Assembly (NCBI GenBank): GCA_025363575.1
Contig: JANYDM010000165.1
Span: 1 to 16,634 of the forward strand
DNA: 16,634 nt
Direction: 5' to 3'
Origin: Betaproteobacteria bacterium
Lineage (GTDB): Bacteria > Pseudomonadota > Gammaproteobacteria > Burkholderiales > SG8-41
Position numbers and translations under genes: made by a program. The stretch's first letter is position 1; every line of letters starts with the position of its first letter. The notes beneath the pieces were generated by a model. That model was not told the origin of the DNA and made no database searches. It saw only the letters and a program-made list of their open reading frames with translations. Shown piece after piece: positions 7,676-16,172 of the stretch.

Positions 7676-8496
7676 ACGCTGAATGTCACGCTCAGCGGTT
7701 TGACCGGCAGGCCGGCGATCGTCGAGGTCCAGGTTTCGCCGGGTGCCACTGGCAGGGCGGCTGTCAGCGTGCCGGTCGTGACGATTTCTCCCGCGGCCAG
7801 TGCGTCGAACTGCGGCTGCGTCGCGAGTATGTCGGCAAGGAAGGCCAGCGCGAGCGCCGGATGATCGAGCGCGTTGCTACCGACGCCGCGGTCGCGAATC
7901 TCGCCGCCGCAGGATAAGTCGACGGTGCAATCGCGGATCCGCATTGTGAGCCGCGTAACGTCCGCATGATTCACGGCGTAAGGCTCGCCGACAATCAGCC
8001 GCCAATGAAGAGATTGGTCTGCTGCGGAATCGGGTGACTTGAATTTCCAGTCCGCATAGCGGCAGTCAACGATTTCGAAACTCGGGGCCAGCCATTCGAT
8101 CGACTGCATGATGACAGCAGGATCGCGACAGCCAGTTGGCACGGTGCTGCGCAGCTTGAACGCGATTTCCGGTTCCAATCTCGGCGCGACGCTGCCACGC
8201 AATGAGAGTGCGGCCCGGTTGCCTTGCGCAAACGAGAGCGTGCTGTCGTAAACAGGCGCCCATATCGGCGAGGTGGCCCCGTACTGGGTCCATATGTTGC
8301 GGTTCGTAAAACCGATTTTACGGCCGATGCAACGTTCACCGCGCGCGCGGCGCGCTGCGACAATATCAGCAAGCACTTCGTACGCGGTATCCCAGTTGAA
8401 ATCGGCATCGCGCGAGGAAGGAGGGGTCGTCACCCCGCCCTGATCGTGTGCAGCCAGCAAGTCGCGTGCGAATGTCTTGATGCTGCTTATTTTCAA
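7672..8496 (-). CDS. 2-keto-4-pentenoate hydratase-like protein (FAH superfamily)
   Basis: Member of the fumarylacetoacetate hydrolase superfamily closest by eye to the MhpD/TesE-type hydratases, which add water to 2-hydroxypenta-2,4-dienoates in meta-cleavage of aromatics. In 274 residues one sees GRKIGFTN near 58-65 with the conserved lysine at 60, and the metal ligands in RLEPEIAF (Glu108, Glu110) and SFEIVD (Glu141). The C-terminal part has GEIVTTGTLTAALPV and GETWTSTI, as in the family. No aldolase, dehydrogenase or ring-cleavage gene is nearby, so the true substrate is open; 4-oxalocrotonate decarboxylases are close relatives. The start is TTG at 8496, sharing bases with the TGA stop of the DUF1330 gene (TTGA) and preceded by AAGGTG, which points to translational coupling. 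Its stop overlaps relA's. Confidence 0.82.
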   Translation of the reverse strand: MKISSIKTFARDLLAAHDQGGVTTPPSSRDADFNWDTAYEVLADIVAARRARGERCIGRKIGFTNRNIWTQYGATSPIWAPVYDSTLSFAQGNRAALSLRGSVAPRLEPEIAFKLRSTVPTGCRDPAVIMQSIEWLAPSFEIVDCRYADWKFKSPDSAADQSLHWRLIVGEPYAVNHADVTRLTMRIRDCTVDLSCGGEIRDRGVGSNALDHPALALAFLADILATQPQFDALAAGEIVTTGTLTAALPVAPGETWTSTIAGLPVKPLSVTFSV

Positions 8497-8783
8497 GCCG
8501 CACCTTCGACCACGATCATTTCAGTTTTCGCGGTGCGCTGGCGCAACGTCTTGGCGTCGCGATATTCCTCCGACGCCCACCACGCCTTGGCGCGTGCCGC
8601 CGTCGGGAATTCGAGCAGTACCACGCGTTTGGGCTGCCACGAGCCTTCCAGCGTTTCGCAGGCGCCGCCCCTGACGGCGAATTTTCCGCCGTAGGCCGCC
8701 AGCGAAGACGGCACCATTTTCTTGTAGTCGTCGTAGCCTGCGGCGTCGGTGACTTCAACCTGCACGATGATGTAAGCGGACAT
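8493..8783 (-). CDS. DUF1330 family protein
   Basis: A 96-residue protein of the DUF1330 family, small ferredoxin-like alpha/beta barrel dimers whose role is mostly unknown. Typical features are the start SAYIIVQVEVTD, YDDYKKMVPSSLAAYGGKF, the Gly-rich RGG turn, then VVLLEFPTAARAKAWW and SEEYRDAKTLR before the end. The start at 8783 was chosen over 8846 because GGAGG is about 5 bases upstream and the domain begins right there. The stop TGA overlaps the TTG start of the hydratase gene by 3 bases, so the two probably work together, perhaps in breakdown of a small organic acid. That functional link is inference from gene order. Confidence 0.85.
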   Translation of the reverse strand: MSAYIIVQVEVTDAAGYDDYKKMVPSSLAAYGGKFAVRGGACETLEGSWQPKRVVLLEFPTAARAKAWWASEEYRDAKTLRQRTAKTEMIVVEGAA

Positions 8784-8817
8784 GCGGCCTCCAGGAGGTA
8801 CTACCGTCGAATTACTT

Positions 8818-8846
8818 ACTATATTGCCCGGCTGGTTTCGCCGCAA
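8818..8846 (-). promoter_or_regulatory. Candidate promoter of the DUF1330-hydratase pair
   Basis: On the - strand, TTGCGG (8841-8846) and TATAGT (8818-8823) are separated by exactly 17 bases. The -10 matches 5 of 6 consensus bases and the -35 matches 3 of 6. Transcription would begin near 8811, giving a leader of about 28 bases that includes the GGAGG site. Confidence 0.5.
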
Positions 8847-8889
8847 CCGCTGCGGTCCGCACGCATATTGCGTCGGATGAGGCTTTTAA

Positions 8890-8918
8890 TTGAATGGCTG
8901 CGCCGCATCAGGTAGAAT
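8890..8918 (+). promoter_or_regulatory. Sigma70-type promoter of tRNA-Val with GC-rich discriminator
   Basis: TTGAAT (8890-8895) and TAGAAT (8913-8918) are separated by 17 bases, and the tRNA starts 12 bases after the -10 box. The -10 box is followed at once by GCCCCGC, the kind of GC-rich discriminator known from stable-RNA promoters that ppGpp shuts off. The sequence elements are seen directly; stringent control is inference from the known class. Confidence 0.75.
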
Positions 8919-8929
8919 GCCCCGCTTTC

Positions 8930-9006
8930 AGGCGCGTAGCTCAGCTGGTTAGAGCACCACCTTGACATGGTGGGGGTCGTTGGTTCGAGTCCAATCGCGC
9001 CTACCA
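8930..9006 (+). tRNA. tRNA-Val (anticodon GAC)
   Basis: A 77-base tRNA with encoded CCA. The acceptor stem AGGCGCG (8930-8936) pairs fully with CGCGCCT, followed by discriminator A and CCA (9004-9006). The D arm reads GCTCAGCTGGTTAGAGC. The anticodon stem CCACC/GGTGG encloses the loop TTGACAT with anticodon GAC at 8964-8966. The T arm is GTTGG-TTCGAGT-CCAAT. GAC reads GUC and GUU valine codons. It is very close to the E. coli tRNA-Val(GAC) in arm sequences. Confidence 0.97.
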
Positions 9007-9110
9007 ATTCTCGACTCAGGCAACAGGCGAAACGAAGAAAGCGAGCGTTATGACACCGCGAACGTGCCAGCTGGTTATACGATACTAGTCGCGCGTTTTT
9101 CGTGGTCTGG

Positions 9111-9140
9111 AAAAAGTGCGGCTGCTCCGCACTTTTTTTT
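9111..9140 (+). terminator. Intrinsic terminator between tRNA-Val and thrS (possible attenuator)
   Basis: An 11-bp perfect stem, AAAAAGTGCGG (9111-9121) with CCGCACTTTTT (9127-9137), loop CTGCT, followed by further T residues to 9140. It would end the tRNA-Val transcript. The tail is only 24 bases from the thrS ATG, too little space for an ordinary promoter in between, so thrS transcripts probably have to read through it. It is symmetrical enough to work on both strands. Confidence 0.8.
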
Positions 9141-9164
9141 CGTCTTCTGCGATGCTCATCAAAA

Positions 9165-11081
9165 ATGCCCAACGTAAAACTTCCTGACGGTTCCGTCCGT
9201 CAATTCGACAAGCCGGTCGCAGTCGCCGATGTTGCTGCAGCCATAGGTCCCGGGTTGGCCAAGGCCGCGCTCGGCGGCAAAGTAAACGGCAAGCTGGTCG
9301 ATACGTCCTTTGTGATCGACGGCGACAGCGATCTCGCCATCATTACCGAAAAGAATCCCGAAGGCCTCGATCTGATCCGGCATTCGGCGGCGCATCTCCT
9401 TGCTTACGCCGTCAAGGAATTGTTTCCCGATGCGCAGGTAACGATAGGGCCGGTCATCGAAAACGGTTTCTACTACGATTTTTCCTACAGCCGTCCATTC
9501 ACGCCTGACGATCTCGCAGCGATCGAGAAGCGCATGGCGGAACTCGCTAAACGAGATCTGCCCGTCACGCGCGAAGTGTGGGCGCGCGACAAGGCGGTAG
9601 AATATTTCAAATCGATCGGCGAGCACTACAAGGCCGAGATCATCGCGTCCATCCCCGCAGGCGACGACGTGTCGCTGTATCGCGAAGGCGACTTCATCGA
9701 TCTCTGCCGCGGGCCGCACGTGCCCTCGACCGGTAAGCTTAAGGTGTTCAAGCTGATGAAAGTCGCCGGCGCGTACTGGCGCGGCGACTCGAAAAACGAA
9801 ATGCTGCAGCGGATCTATGGCACGGCCTGGGCGAAGAAAGAAGAGCAGGAAGCCTATCTGCACATGCTGGAGGAAGCGGAGAAGCGCGACCACCGGCGGC
9901 TGGCCAAGCAGCTCGATCTCTTTCACATGCAGGACGAAGCACCGGGCCTGGTGTTCTGGCACCCGCACGGCTGGACGGTGTGGCAGCAGGTGGAGCAATA
10001 CATGCGCAAGGTCTACCAGGAGAACGGCTACCAGGAAGTCAAGTGTCCGCAAATACTCGACCGCTCGCTATGGGAAAAGTCCGGCCACTGGGAGAACTAC
10101 AAGGAGAACATGTTCACCACGGCCAGCGAGAACCGTGACTACGCGATCAAGCCGATGAACTGTCCCGGCCACGTGCAGATCTACAACTGCGGATTGCACA
10201 GCTATCGCGAGCTGCCATTGCGCTACGGCGAATTTGGCGCCTGCCACCGCAACGAGCCGTCCGGCGCGCTGCACGGCATCATGCGCGTGCGCGGCTTTAC
10301 CCAGGACGACGGCCATATCTTCTGCACCGAAGCGCAAATCGAACCCGAAGTTGCAAACTTCATCGATCTGTTAATCGGCGTCTACCGCGATTTCGGTTTC
10401 GACGACATCATTTACAAGTTGTCCACGCGTCCTGCCAAGCGGGTCGGCGCGGACGATACCTGGGATATTGCAGAGAAGGCGCTCGCCGATGCGTTAAACA
10501 AAAAGGGCGTGCCGTGGGAGACGCTGCCTGGCGAGGGGGCGTTCTACGGGCCCAAGATCGAGTTCTCGCTCAAAGATTCGATCGGTCGCGTATGGCAATG
10601 CGGTACGGTCCAGGTGGATTTCTCCATGCCCGGCAGATTGGGTGCCGAATATGTGGCTGAGGACAATGCGCGACACGTGCCGGTCATGCTGCATCGGGCA
10701 ATCGTCGGATCGATGGAGCGTTTCATCGGAATTCTGCTCGAAAACTACGCTGGTGCACTGCCGGTATGGCTGGCGCCCGTCCAAGTCGTGGTAATGAACA
10801 TAACGGCCAATCAGGCAGACTATGTGGAACAGGTCGCTGCCGAATTCAGGCAGGCCGGATTGCGCGTTCAATCCGACTTGAGAAATGAGAAAATAACCTA
10901 TAAAATTCGGGAACATAGTCTGCAAAAACTGCCTTATCAGGTCATTTTAGGTGACAAGGAGATGGCAGCGCAGACAGTTGCCGTGCGGACCCGCAAAGGC
11001 GAAGACCTCGGCCAGATGCCGATAAAGGCTTTCGTCAAGCGCCTGCTGGATGAGGCGCTGCAGCTGGGACGCGCGGCATAA
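9165..11081 (+). CDS. thrS: Threonyl-tRNA synthetase
   Basis: Class II aminoacyl-tRNA synthetase that charges tRNA-Thr in the cytoplasm. At 638 residues it matches the usual bacterial length (E. coli 642). Domains in order: TGS domain 1-62; editing domain with HSAAH at 73-77 and CRGPH at 181-185, which removes mischarged serine; catalytic core about 245-535 with zinc ligands Cys333 (MNCPGH), His384 (DDGHIF) and His510 (MLHRAI), motif 2 around [12 protein letters not shown], and motif 3 ending in [11 protein letters not shown]; anticodon-binding domain about 540-638. The start at 9165 gives [10 protein letters not shown] as in relatives; a GTG at 9102 is in frame but would be translated through the terminator stem. 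There is no clear Shine-Dalgarno sequence. It heads the operon that runs to merR. Confidence 0.97.
   Translation: MPNVKLPDGSVRQFDKPVAVADVAAAIGPGLAKAALGGKVNGKLVDTSFVIDGDSDLAIITEKNPEGLDLIRHSAAHLLAYAVKELFPDAQVTIGPVIENGFYYDFSYSRPFTPDDLAAIEKRMAELAKRDLPVTREVWARDKAVEYFKSIGEHYKAEIIASIPAGDDVSLYREGDFIDLCRGPHVPSTGKLKVFKLMKVAGAYWRGDSKNEMLQRIYGTAWAKKEEQEAYLHMLEEAEKRDHRRLAKQLDLFHMQDEAPGLVFWHPHGWTVWQQVEQYMRKVYQENGYQEVKCPQILDRSLWEKSGHWENYKENMFTTASENRDYAIKPMNCPGHVQIYNCGLHSYRELPLRYGEFGACHRNEPSGALHGIMRVRGFTQDDGHIFCTEAQIEPEVANFIDLLIGVYRDFGFDDIIYKLSTRPAKRVGADDTWDIAEKALADALNKKGVPWETLPGEGAFYGPKIEFSLKDSIGRVWQCGTVQVDFSMPGRLGAEYVAEDNARHVPVMLHRAIVGSMERFIGILLENYAGALPVWLAPVQVVVMNITANQADYVEQVAAEFRQAGLRVQSDLRNEKITYKIREHSLQKLPYQVILGDKEMAAQTVAVRTRKGEDLGQMPIKAFVKRLLDEALQLGRAA
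10878..10906 (+). promoter_or_regulatory. Candidate internal promoter for infC inside thrS
   Basis: TTGAGA (10878-10883) and TAAAAT (10901-10906) are separated by 17 bases, in an AT-rich stretch at the 3' end of thrS, about 200 bases before infC. Internal thrS promoters that serve infC and the ribosomal-protein genes are known in E. coli. Activity here is inference. Confidence 0.55.
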
Positions 11082-11106
11082 CTTTTTGATATAGCGGGGT
11101 TTTCAT

Positions 11107-11775
11107 ATAGCTCAGGAAAAAGAGCCGCGCATTAACGGCGAGATAAACGCTCCGGAAGTCCGGTTGATCGGGCCCAATGGAGAGCAGGTCGGCATCGTCA
11201 CGATTGCCTCGGCCAATGCGCAGGCAGAAGCAGCAGAACTCGATCTTGTGGAAATCGCGCCGACTGCGGTGCCGCCGGTTTGTCGTGTCATGGATTACGG
11301 CAAATTCAAATATCGGGAAAGCAAGCGGCGCCACGAGGCGAAGCTCAAGCAGAAACAAATCATCGTAAAGGAAGTGAAGTTTCGTCCGAGTACGGATGAA
11401 GGCGATTACAAGATCAAGCTGCGCAACCTGACGCGCTTTCTGGACGAAGGCGACAAGTGCAAAGTAACGTTGCGCTTTCGCGGCCGCGAGATGGCGCACC
11501 AGGAATTCGGCATCCGGCTCATCGAGCGCGTGAAAAACGATCTCGAATCGATGAGCGTGGTCGAGCAGTTTCCGAAGATGGAAGGGCGGCAGATGGTCAT
11601 GGTGTTGTCGCCGAAGAAGATCGTCATCAAGCCGGCCGCTGCGGCAGCGCCGAAGAAAGAGGCGGTCAAGAAAGTACCGAAAGAGCCTAAAGAAGTAAAA
11701 GCACAGAAAGAAGCAGCAGAAGCAGCAAGTCCCGCAGCGGATGCACCGGTGGCGGTCGCAGCAGAAAAAAAGTAG
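11107..11775 (+). CDS. infC: Translation initiation factor IF-3, AUA start
   Basis: IF-3 binds the 30S subunit, keeps it apart from 50S, and checks the start codon and initiator tRNA. No ATG/GTG start fits: the conserved [14 protein letters not shown] lies upstream of the first TTG (11164), and the in-frame stop is at 11092-11094. The first sensible codon is ATA at 11107, with GGGG at 11096-11099 seven bases upstream, giving (M)[11 protein letters not shown]. Rare starts (AUU in E. coli) are known for infC and let IF-3 repress its own translation. Seen along the 222 residues: [14 protein letters not shown] near 56-69, KEVKFRP near 88-94, [12 protein letters not shown] near 121-132 and [12 protein letters not shown] near 159-170. 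A 50-residue Ala/Lys/Pro/Glu-rich tail from about 173 exceeds the E. coli length of 180. Confidence 0.93.
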   Translation: MAQEKEPRINGEINAPEVRLIGPNGEQVGIVTIASANAQAEAAELDLVEIAPTAVPPVCRVMDYGKFKYRESKRRHEAKLKQKQIIVKEVKFRPSTDEGDYKIKLRNLTRFLDEGDKCKVTLRFRGREMAHQEFGIRLIERVKNDLESMSVVEQFPKMEGRQMVMVLSPKKIVIKPAAAAAPKKEAVKKVPKEPKEVKAQKEAAEAASPAADAPVAVAAEKK

Positions 11776-11796
11776 TCGCAGTCTATAAGTAGTTGT

Positions 11797-11833
11797 CCGG
11801 GTTCCCGAAGTCTTTCCACTGGAAAGCACCCGG
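11797..11833 (+). promoter_or_regulatory. Nested stem-loop in the infC-rpmI gap, possible L20 autoregulatory site
   Basis: Outer stem CCGGGT (11797-11802) with ACCCGG (11828-11833), inner stem CTTTCC (11812-11817) with GGAAAG (11821-11826) closed by a 3-base loop ACT. The 5' side carries 9 unpaired bases and the 3' side one, an interrupted helix just before the rpmI ribosome site. In E. coli L20 represses rpmI-rplT by binding mRNA structures in this same gap that mimic its 23S rRNA site. The structure is seen; the L20 role is inference. There is no T-tract after it, so it is not a terminator. Confidence 0.5.
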
Positions 11834-11859
11834 CGCTATGACAGAAAAAAGGAGCAGTC

Positions 11860-12057
11860 ATGCCTAAAATGAAGACCAAGAGCGGCGCCAAGAAGCGCTT
11901 CAAGGTCGCCGCCAGCGGACGCATCAAACGCGGCAGCGCGTATCTGCGTCATATCCTCACCAAGAAGACCACCAAGCGCAAGCGTCAGTTGCGCGGCGGC
12001 ACCGGCGTGCACGAAAGCGATCAGCATTCCGTCCACAAAATGCTTCCCTACGCGTAA
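11860..12057 (+). CDS. rpmI: 50S ribosomal protein L35
   Basis: Ribosomal protein L35, 65 residues, the usual length. It is very basic and begins [15 protein letters not shown], with the conserved SGRIKRGSA and [14 protein letters not shown] segments. The start is well placed: GGAG at 11851-11854 is 5 bases before the ATG. It sits between infC and rplT as in most bacteria and is likely translated together with rplT. A folded RNA element lies just upstream and may mediate repression by L20. Confidence 0.97.
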   Translation: MPKMKTKSGAKKRFKVAASGRIKRGSAYLRHILTKKTTKRKRQLRGGTGVHESDQHSVHKMLPYA

Positions 12058-12068
12058 GGAGATGAGCC

Positions 12069-12428
12069 ATGCCTAGAGTCAAACGTGGCGTCACCGCGCG
12101 TGCCGCCCATAAAAAAGTTATTGCGCGCGCCAAGGGTTTCCGCGGCCGCCGCAACAATGTATTCCGCGTCGCCAACGAAGCGGTCATGCGCGCCGGGCAA
12201 TACGCCTATCGCGACCGCCGTAACAAGAAGCGCGATTTCCGCAGCTTGTGGATCACGCGCATCAACGCGGCCGTGCGCGAGCATGGCTTGTCGTACAGCG
12301 TGTTCATGAACGGGCTCAAGAAAGCGGCCATTGCCGTCGACCGCAAAGTGCTCGCGGACATCGCGGTGATGGACAAGCCCGCGTTTACGAAGTTTGTCGA
12401 AAAAGTCAAAGCCAGCCTCGGCGTCTGA
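12069..12428 (+). CDS. rplT: 50S ribosomal protein L20
   Basis: Ribosomal protein L20, 119 residues, needed early in 50S assembly and a translational repressor of its own operon in several bacteria. It begins [17 protein letters not shown], with the long basic N-terminal arm ([17 protein letters not shown]) followed by a globular part with [26 protein letters not shown] sequence (here [12 protein letters not shown]) and [12 protein letters not shown]. The Shine-Dalgarno AAGGAG (12056-12061) overlaps the rpmI stop codon, so the two are closely coupled. Eleven bases separate the genes. A strong terminator hairpin follows 15 bases after the stop. Confidence 0.97.
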   Translation: MPRVKRGVTARAAHKKVIARAKGFRGRRNNVFRVANEAVMRAGQYAYRDRRNKKRDFRSLWITRINAAVREHGLSYSVFMNGLKKAAIAVDRKVLADIAVMDKPAFTKFVEKVKASLGV

Positions 12429-12443
12429 GCGGATTCGACGATT

Positions 12444-13475
<1,032 letters not shown>

Positions 13476-13496
13476 ACCGCCGGACGACAGCACGCG

Positions 13497-15851
13497 ATGA
13501 AGTTTTCTGAAAACTGGTTGCGGTCTTTCGTCGCCACTTCGCTGACAAGCGGCGAACTCGCCGACGCGCTGACGATGGGCGGCATCGAAGTCGAGGCGAT
13601 CGAGCCCGCGGCGCCGGCATTCGACAAGGTTGTCGTGGCCGTGGTCGTTGAGGTGCAGAAGCATCCGGACGCGGACCGCCTGACGATATGCACGGTCGAC
13701 GCCGGAGGTGCGCCGCTGCAAGTCGTATGCGGAGCGCCGAACGTGCGTCCGGGTATACGCGTGCCGCTGGCTCAGGCTGGCGCGCAACTGCCGGGCATGA
13801 CCATCAAGCAGGCGAAAGTGCGCGGCGTCGAATCAAACGGGATGCTGTGCTCCGCGCGCGAACTCGGTATTGCGGACGACGCGCAGGGTTTATTAATATT
13901 GCCGGTGGACGCGACGGTAGGCACTGATATCCGCAAGTACCTCGATCTGGATGACCGGTTGTTCACGATCAAGCCGACGCCCAATCGCGGCGACTGCCTG
14001 TCCATATCCGGCGTCGCGCGCGAAGTCTCCGCCATCACCGGCATTGCCGTGACGATGGTCGCGGCAAAGGCCGCACAATCGCTGCCCGACCGTGTCGAAA
14101 TCAAGCTTGCGGCAGGTGACGCTTGTCCGCTTTACTGCGGGCGCGTTTTACGCGGCGTCAATGCCGGTGCGCCGACGCCGGCGTGGATGAAGCAACGTTT
14201 GGAGCGCAGTGGCGTGCGCAGCATCAGCGCCATAGTCGACGTCGCGAATTATGTGATGATCGAACTGGGCCAGCCGCTGCATGCATTCGATCTGGACCGC
14301 ATCGACGGCGGCATCCAGGTCCGCTTTGCGCGCGCGGGTGAGCGCCTTGAATTGCTGAACGATCAGGAAATCGATCTGCAGCCTGAATTTCTGGTTATCG
14401 CCGACGCAACGAAACCGCTGGCGCTGGCGGGCATCATGGGCGGAGCAGGCAGCGCAGTCGCGACGAATACGCAAAACGTCCTGCTGGAAGCTGCTTTTTT
14501 TGTGCCGGCCGTGATCGCGGGAAAATCGCGCGTGCTCGGATTTGGCTCCGAATCCGCGTACCGGTTCGAACGCGGCGTGGATTTCGCAGCGACTGCGTAT
14601 GCGCTCGAGCGCGCGACCGGGTTGGTGCAGGAGATTTGCGGAGGCCAGGCAGGCCCGGTGTGCGCCGCGCAGGCAGCATTGCCGCCGCGCCAGCCCGTTC
14701 GCCTGCGCGCGGCACGCGCCCGGCGCGTGCTCGGTATAGAGCTTGGCGACGACAAGATCGCCGGATTGTTTGCAAGGCTTGGATTCAAATGCGAGCGGCG
14801 CGACGGCGAGTTTCTGGTCACGCCGCCAAGCTACCGCTTCGATATCTCGATCGAGGAAGATCTTATCGAGGAAGCCGCGCGCATTTACGGCTATGACAAC
14901 ATTCCGGCCAATGCGCCGCTCGCTGTCGCCGCAATGCTGCCGGTAGATGAGTCGCGCATCAGCATTGCAGCGTTGCGCCATCTGCTGGTGGCGCGCGATT
15001 ATCAGGAAATCGTCAGCTACAGTTTTGTCGACCGGCTGTGGGAAAAGGATTTCTGCGCCAATGCTGACCCAGTGATGCTTGCGAACCCGATCGCATCCAA
15101 TCTCAGTGCAATGCGGTCCAGCCTCATCGGCAGCCTGGTTGACTGTCTGCGACTGAATGTCAGCCGGCAACAAGACAGAGTGCGCCTGTTCGAGAATGGA
15201 CGCTGTTATTCCCGAGACGCCAACGGGGACTACAGCGAGCGCTCGGTTCTCAGCGGGCTCGCTTACGGCGGGGCAGTGCCGGAGCAGTGGGGGGCCCACA
15301 AGCGGCTGGTTGACTTTTTCGATGTGAAAGCCGACGTCGAAACGCTGGCCGGCCCATTGCCGGTCAGCTTCGAGGCGGCCGAGCACCCGGCGCTGCATCC
15401 CGGACGTTCCGCTCACGTAATGCTGGAAGGGCGAGTGGCTGGCTGGCTGGGGGAACTGCATCCGCGGCTACAGCAAAATTACGATTTGCCCTCCGCACCC
15501 ATCGCTTTCGAGCTCAACCTGGAAATGCTTTTACTGCGACCCATGGCAGGATTCATGGATTTTTCACGCCAACCTACGCTGCGCCGGGATATTGCGGTCG
15601 AAGTCGGTGAAAAAGTAGCCGTTCAAAGCATGCTGGAGGCCCTCAAAAAGCACGCGCCAGATATAGTTTTAGAGGTCGCGCTGTTTGACGTATATCGCGG
15701 CAAAGGCATTGATTCAGATAAAAAAAGTGTTGCGTTTAAGGTGGTATTGCAAGATACTCATAAAACTTTGACCGACGCTCAAGCCGAAACCGCGATACAG
15801 CGGTTGCTTAAAGTGTTACAAGAACAATTTGAAGCAAAGCTCCGAGAATAA
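13497..15851 (+). CDS. pheT: Phenylalanyl-tRNA synthetase beta subunit
   Basis: Large beta subunit, partner of PheS, which edits Tyr-tRNA-Phe and binds the tRNA. The 784 residues fit the family (E. coli 795). Visible domains: N-terminal MKFSENWLRSFV and a tRNA-binding OB domain about 40-150 (HPDADRLTICTVDAG, VRGVESNGMLCSARELGI); the B3/B4 editing region about 200-390 with PTPAWMKQRLERSG, DVANYVMIELGQPLHAFD and IMGG; B5 near 400-470 with PSYRFDISIEEDLIEE; the catalytic-like region with YSFVD and NPIASNLSAMRSSL; and the C-terminal FDX-ACB anticodon-binding domain from about 690 (FSRQPTLRRDIAVEV). The ATG at 13497 has no clear Shine-Dalgarno sequence, so coupling to pheS is likely. The last 200 bases are markedly more AT-rich. 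Confidence 0.97.
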   Translation: MKFSENWLRSFVATSLTSGELADALTMGGIEVEAIEPAAPAFDKVVVAVVVEVQKHPDADRLTICTVDAGGAPLQVVCGAPNVRPGIRVPLAQAGAQLPGMTIKQAKVRGVESNGMLCSARELGIADDAQGLLILPVDATVGTDIRKYLDLDDRLFTIKPTPNRGDCLSISGVAREVSAITGIAVTMVAAKAAQSLPDRVEIKLAAGDACPLYCGRVLRGVNAGAPTPAWMKQRLERSGVRSISAIVDVANYVMIELGQPLHAFDLDRIDGGIQVRFARAGERLELLNDQEIDLQPEFLVIADATKPLALAGIMGGAGSAVATNTQNVLLEAAFFVPAVIAGKSRVLGFGSESAYRFERGVDFAATAYALERATGLVQEICGGQAGPVCAAQAALPPRQPVRLRAARARRVLGIELGDDKIAGLFARLGFKCERRDGEFLVTPPSYRFDISIEEDLIEEAARIYGYDNIPANAPLAVAAMLPVDESRISIAALRHLLVARDYQEIVSYSFVDRLWEKDFCANADPVMLANPIASNLSAMRSSLIGSLVDCLRLNVSRQQDRVRLFENGRCYSRDANGDYSERSVLSGLAYGGAVPEQWGAHKRLVDFFDVKADVETLAGPLPVSFEAAEHPALHPGRSAHVMLEGRVAGWLGELHPRLQQNYDLPSAPIAFELNLEMLLLRPMAGFMDFSRQPTLRRDIAVEVGEKVAVQSMLEALKKHAPDIVLEVALFDVYRGKGIDSDKKSVAFKVVLQDTHKTLTDAQAETAIQRLLKVLQEQFEAKLRE
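15730..15758 (+). promoter_or_regulatory. Weak candidate promoter for ihfA within pheT
   Basis: TTGCGT (15730-15735) and GATACT (15753-15758) are 17 bases apart, about 100 bases before ihfA, in the AT-rich 3' end of pheT. Matches to consensus are 3 of 6 and 4 of 6. The E. coli ihfA (himA) gene also has its own promoter inside pheT, which is why it is listed; activity is inference. Confidence 0.3.
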
Positions 15852-15860
15852 GGGGAAAAT

Positions 15861-16172
15861 ATGACTTTAACCAAGGCCGAGTTAGCGGACCTGCTTTTTG
15901 AAAAAGTAGGTTTCAACAAGCGCGAGGCCAAAGATATGGTGGAGTCTTTTTTCGAGGAGGTACGTCTGGCGCTGGAAAACGGCGAGGGCGTCAAGCTTTC
16001 GGGCTTCGGAAACTTTCAGTTGCGTGACAAGCCGCAGCGGCCGGGACGCAACCCGAAAACCGGCGAGGAAATTCCCATCACTGCCCGTCGCGTAGTCACG
16101 TTTCATGCGTCGCAGAAACTGAAGGCGATGGTCGAGCAAAATTATAATAATGGAAACAAACCACAGTCCTAA
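15861..16172 (+). CDS. ihfA: Integration host factor subunit alpha
   Basis: Alpha subunit of IHF, the heterodimeric nucleoid protein that bends DNA sharply at specific sites and assists transcription, recombination and replication. At 103 residues it is typical. It begins [28 protein letters not shown] (quoted by parts: [21 protein letters not shown]), then the HU/IHF signature [23 protein letters not shown] with the DNA-intercalating proline at 65 in RNPKTG, and [10 protein letters not shown]. The alpha rather than beta assignment follows from the KAELA start and from its place directly after pheT. AGGGGA lies 5 bases before the ATG, overlapping the pheT stop. Its last 23 bases overlap the start of the MerR gene. 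Confidence 0.96.
   Translation: MTLTKAELADLLFEKVGFNKREAKDMVESFFEEVRLALENGEGVKLSGFGNFQLRDKPQRPGRNPKTGEEIPITARRVVTFHASQKLKAMVEQNYNNGNKPQS

Noticed and set aside
9102..9164. Extended GTG start for thrS
   Set aside because: It would translate through the terminator stem and adds a Cys-rich leader unlike other ThrRS N-termini; [10 protein letters not shown] at 9165 is the family start.
9007..9164. A T-box riboswitch before thrS
   Set aside because: No T-box motif or specifier-loop architecture is visible, and T-boxes are not expected in this group; only a simple terminator hairpin is present.
14148..15461. A 437-residue - strand ORF opposite pheT
   Set aside because: Long but antisense to clear PheT domains; composition and lack of motifs mark it as a GC-driven shadow.
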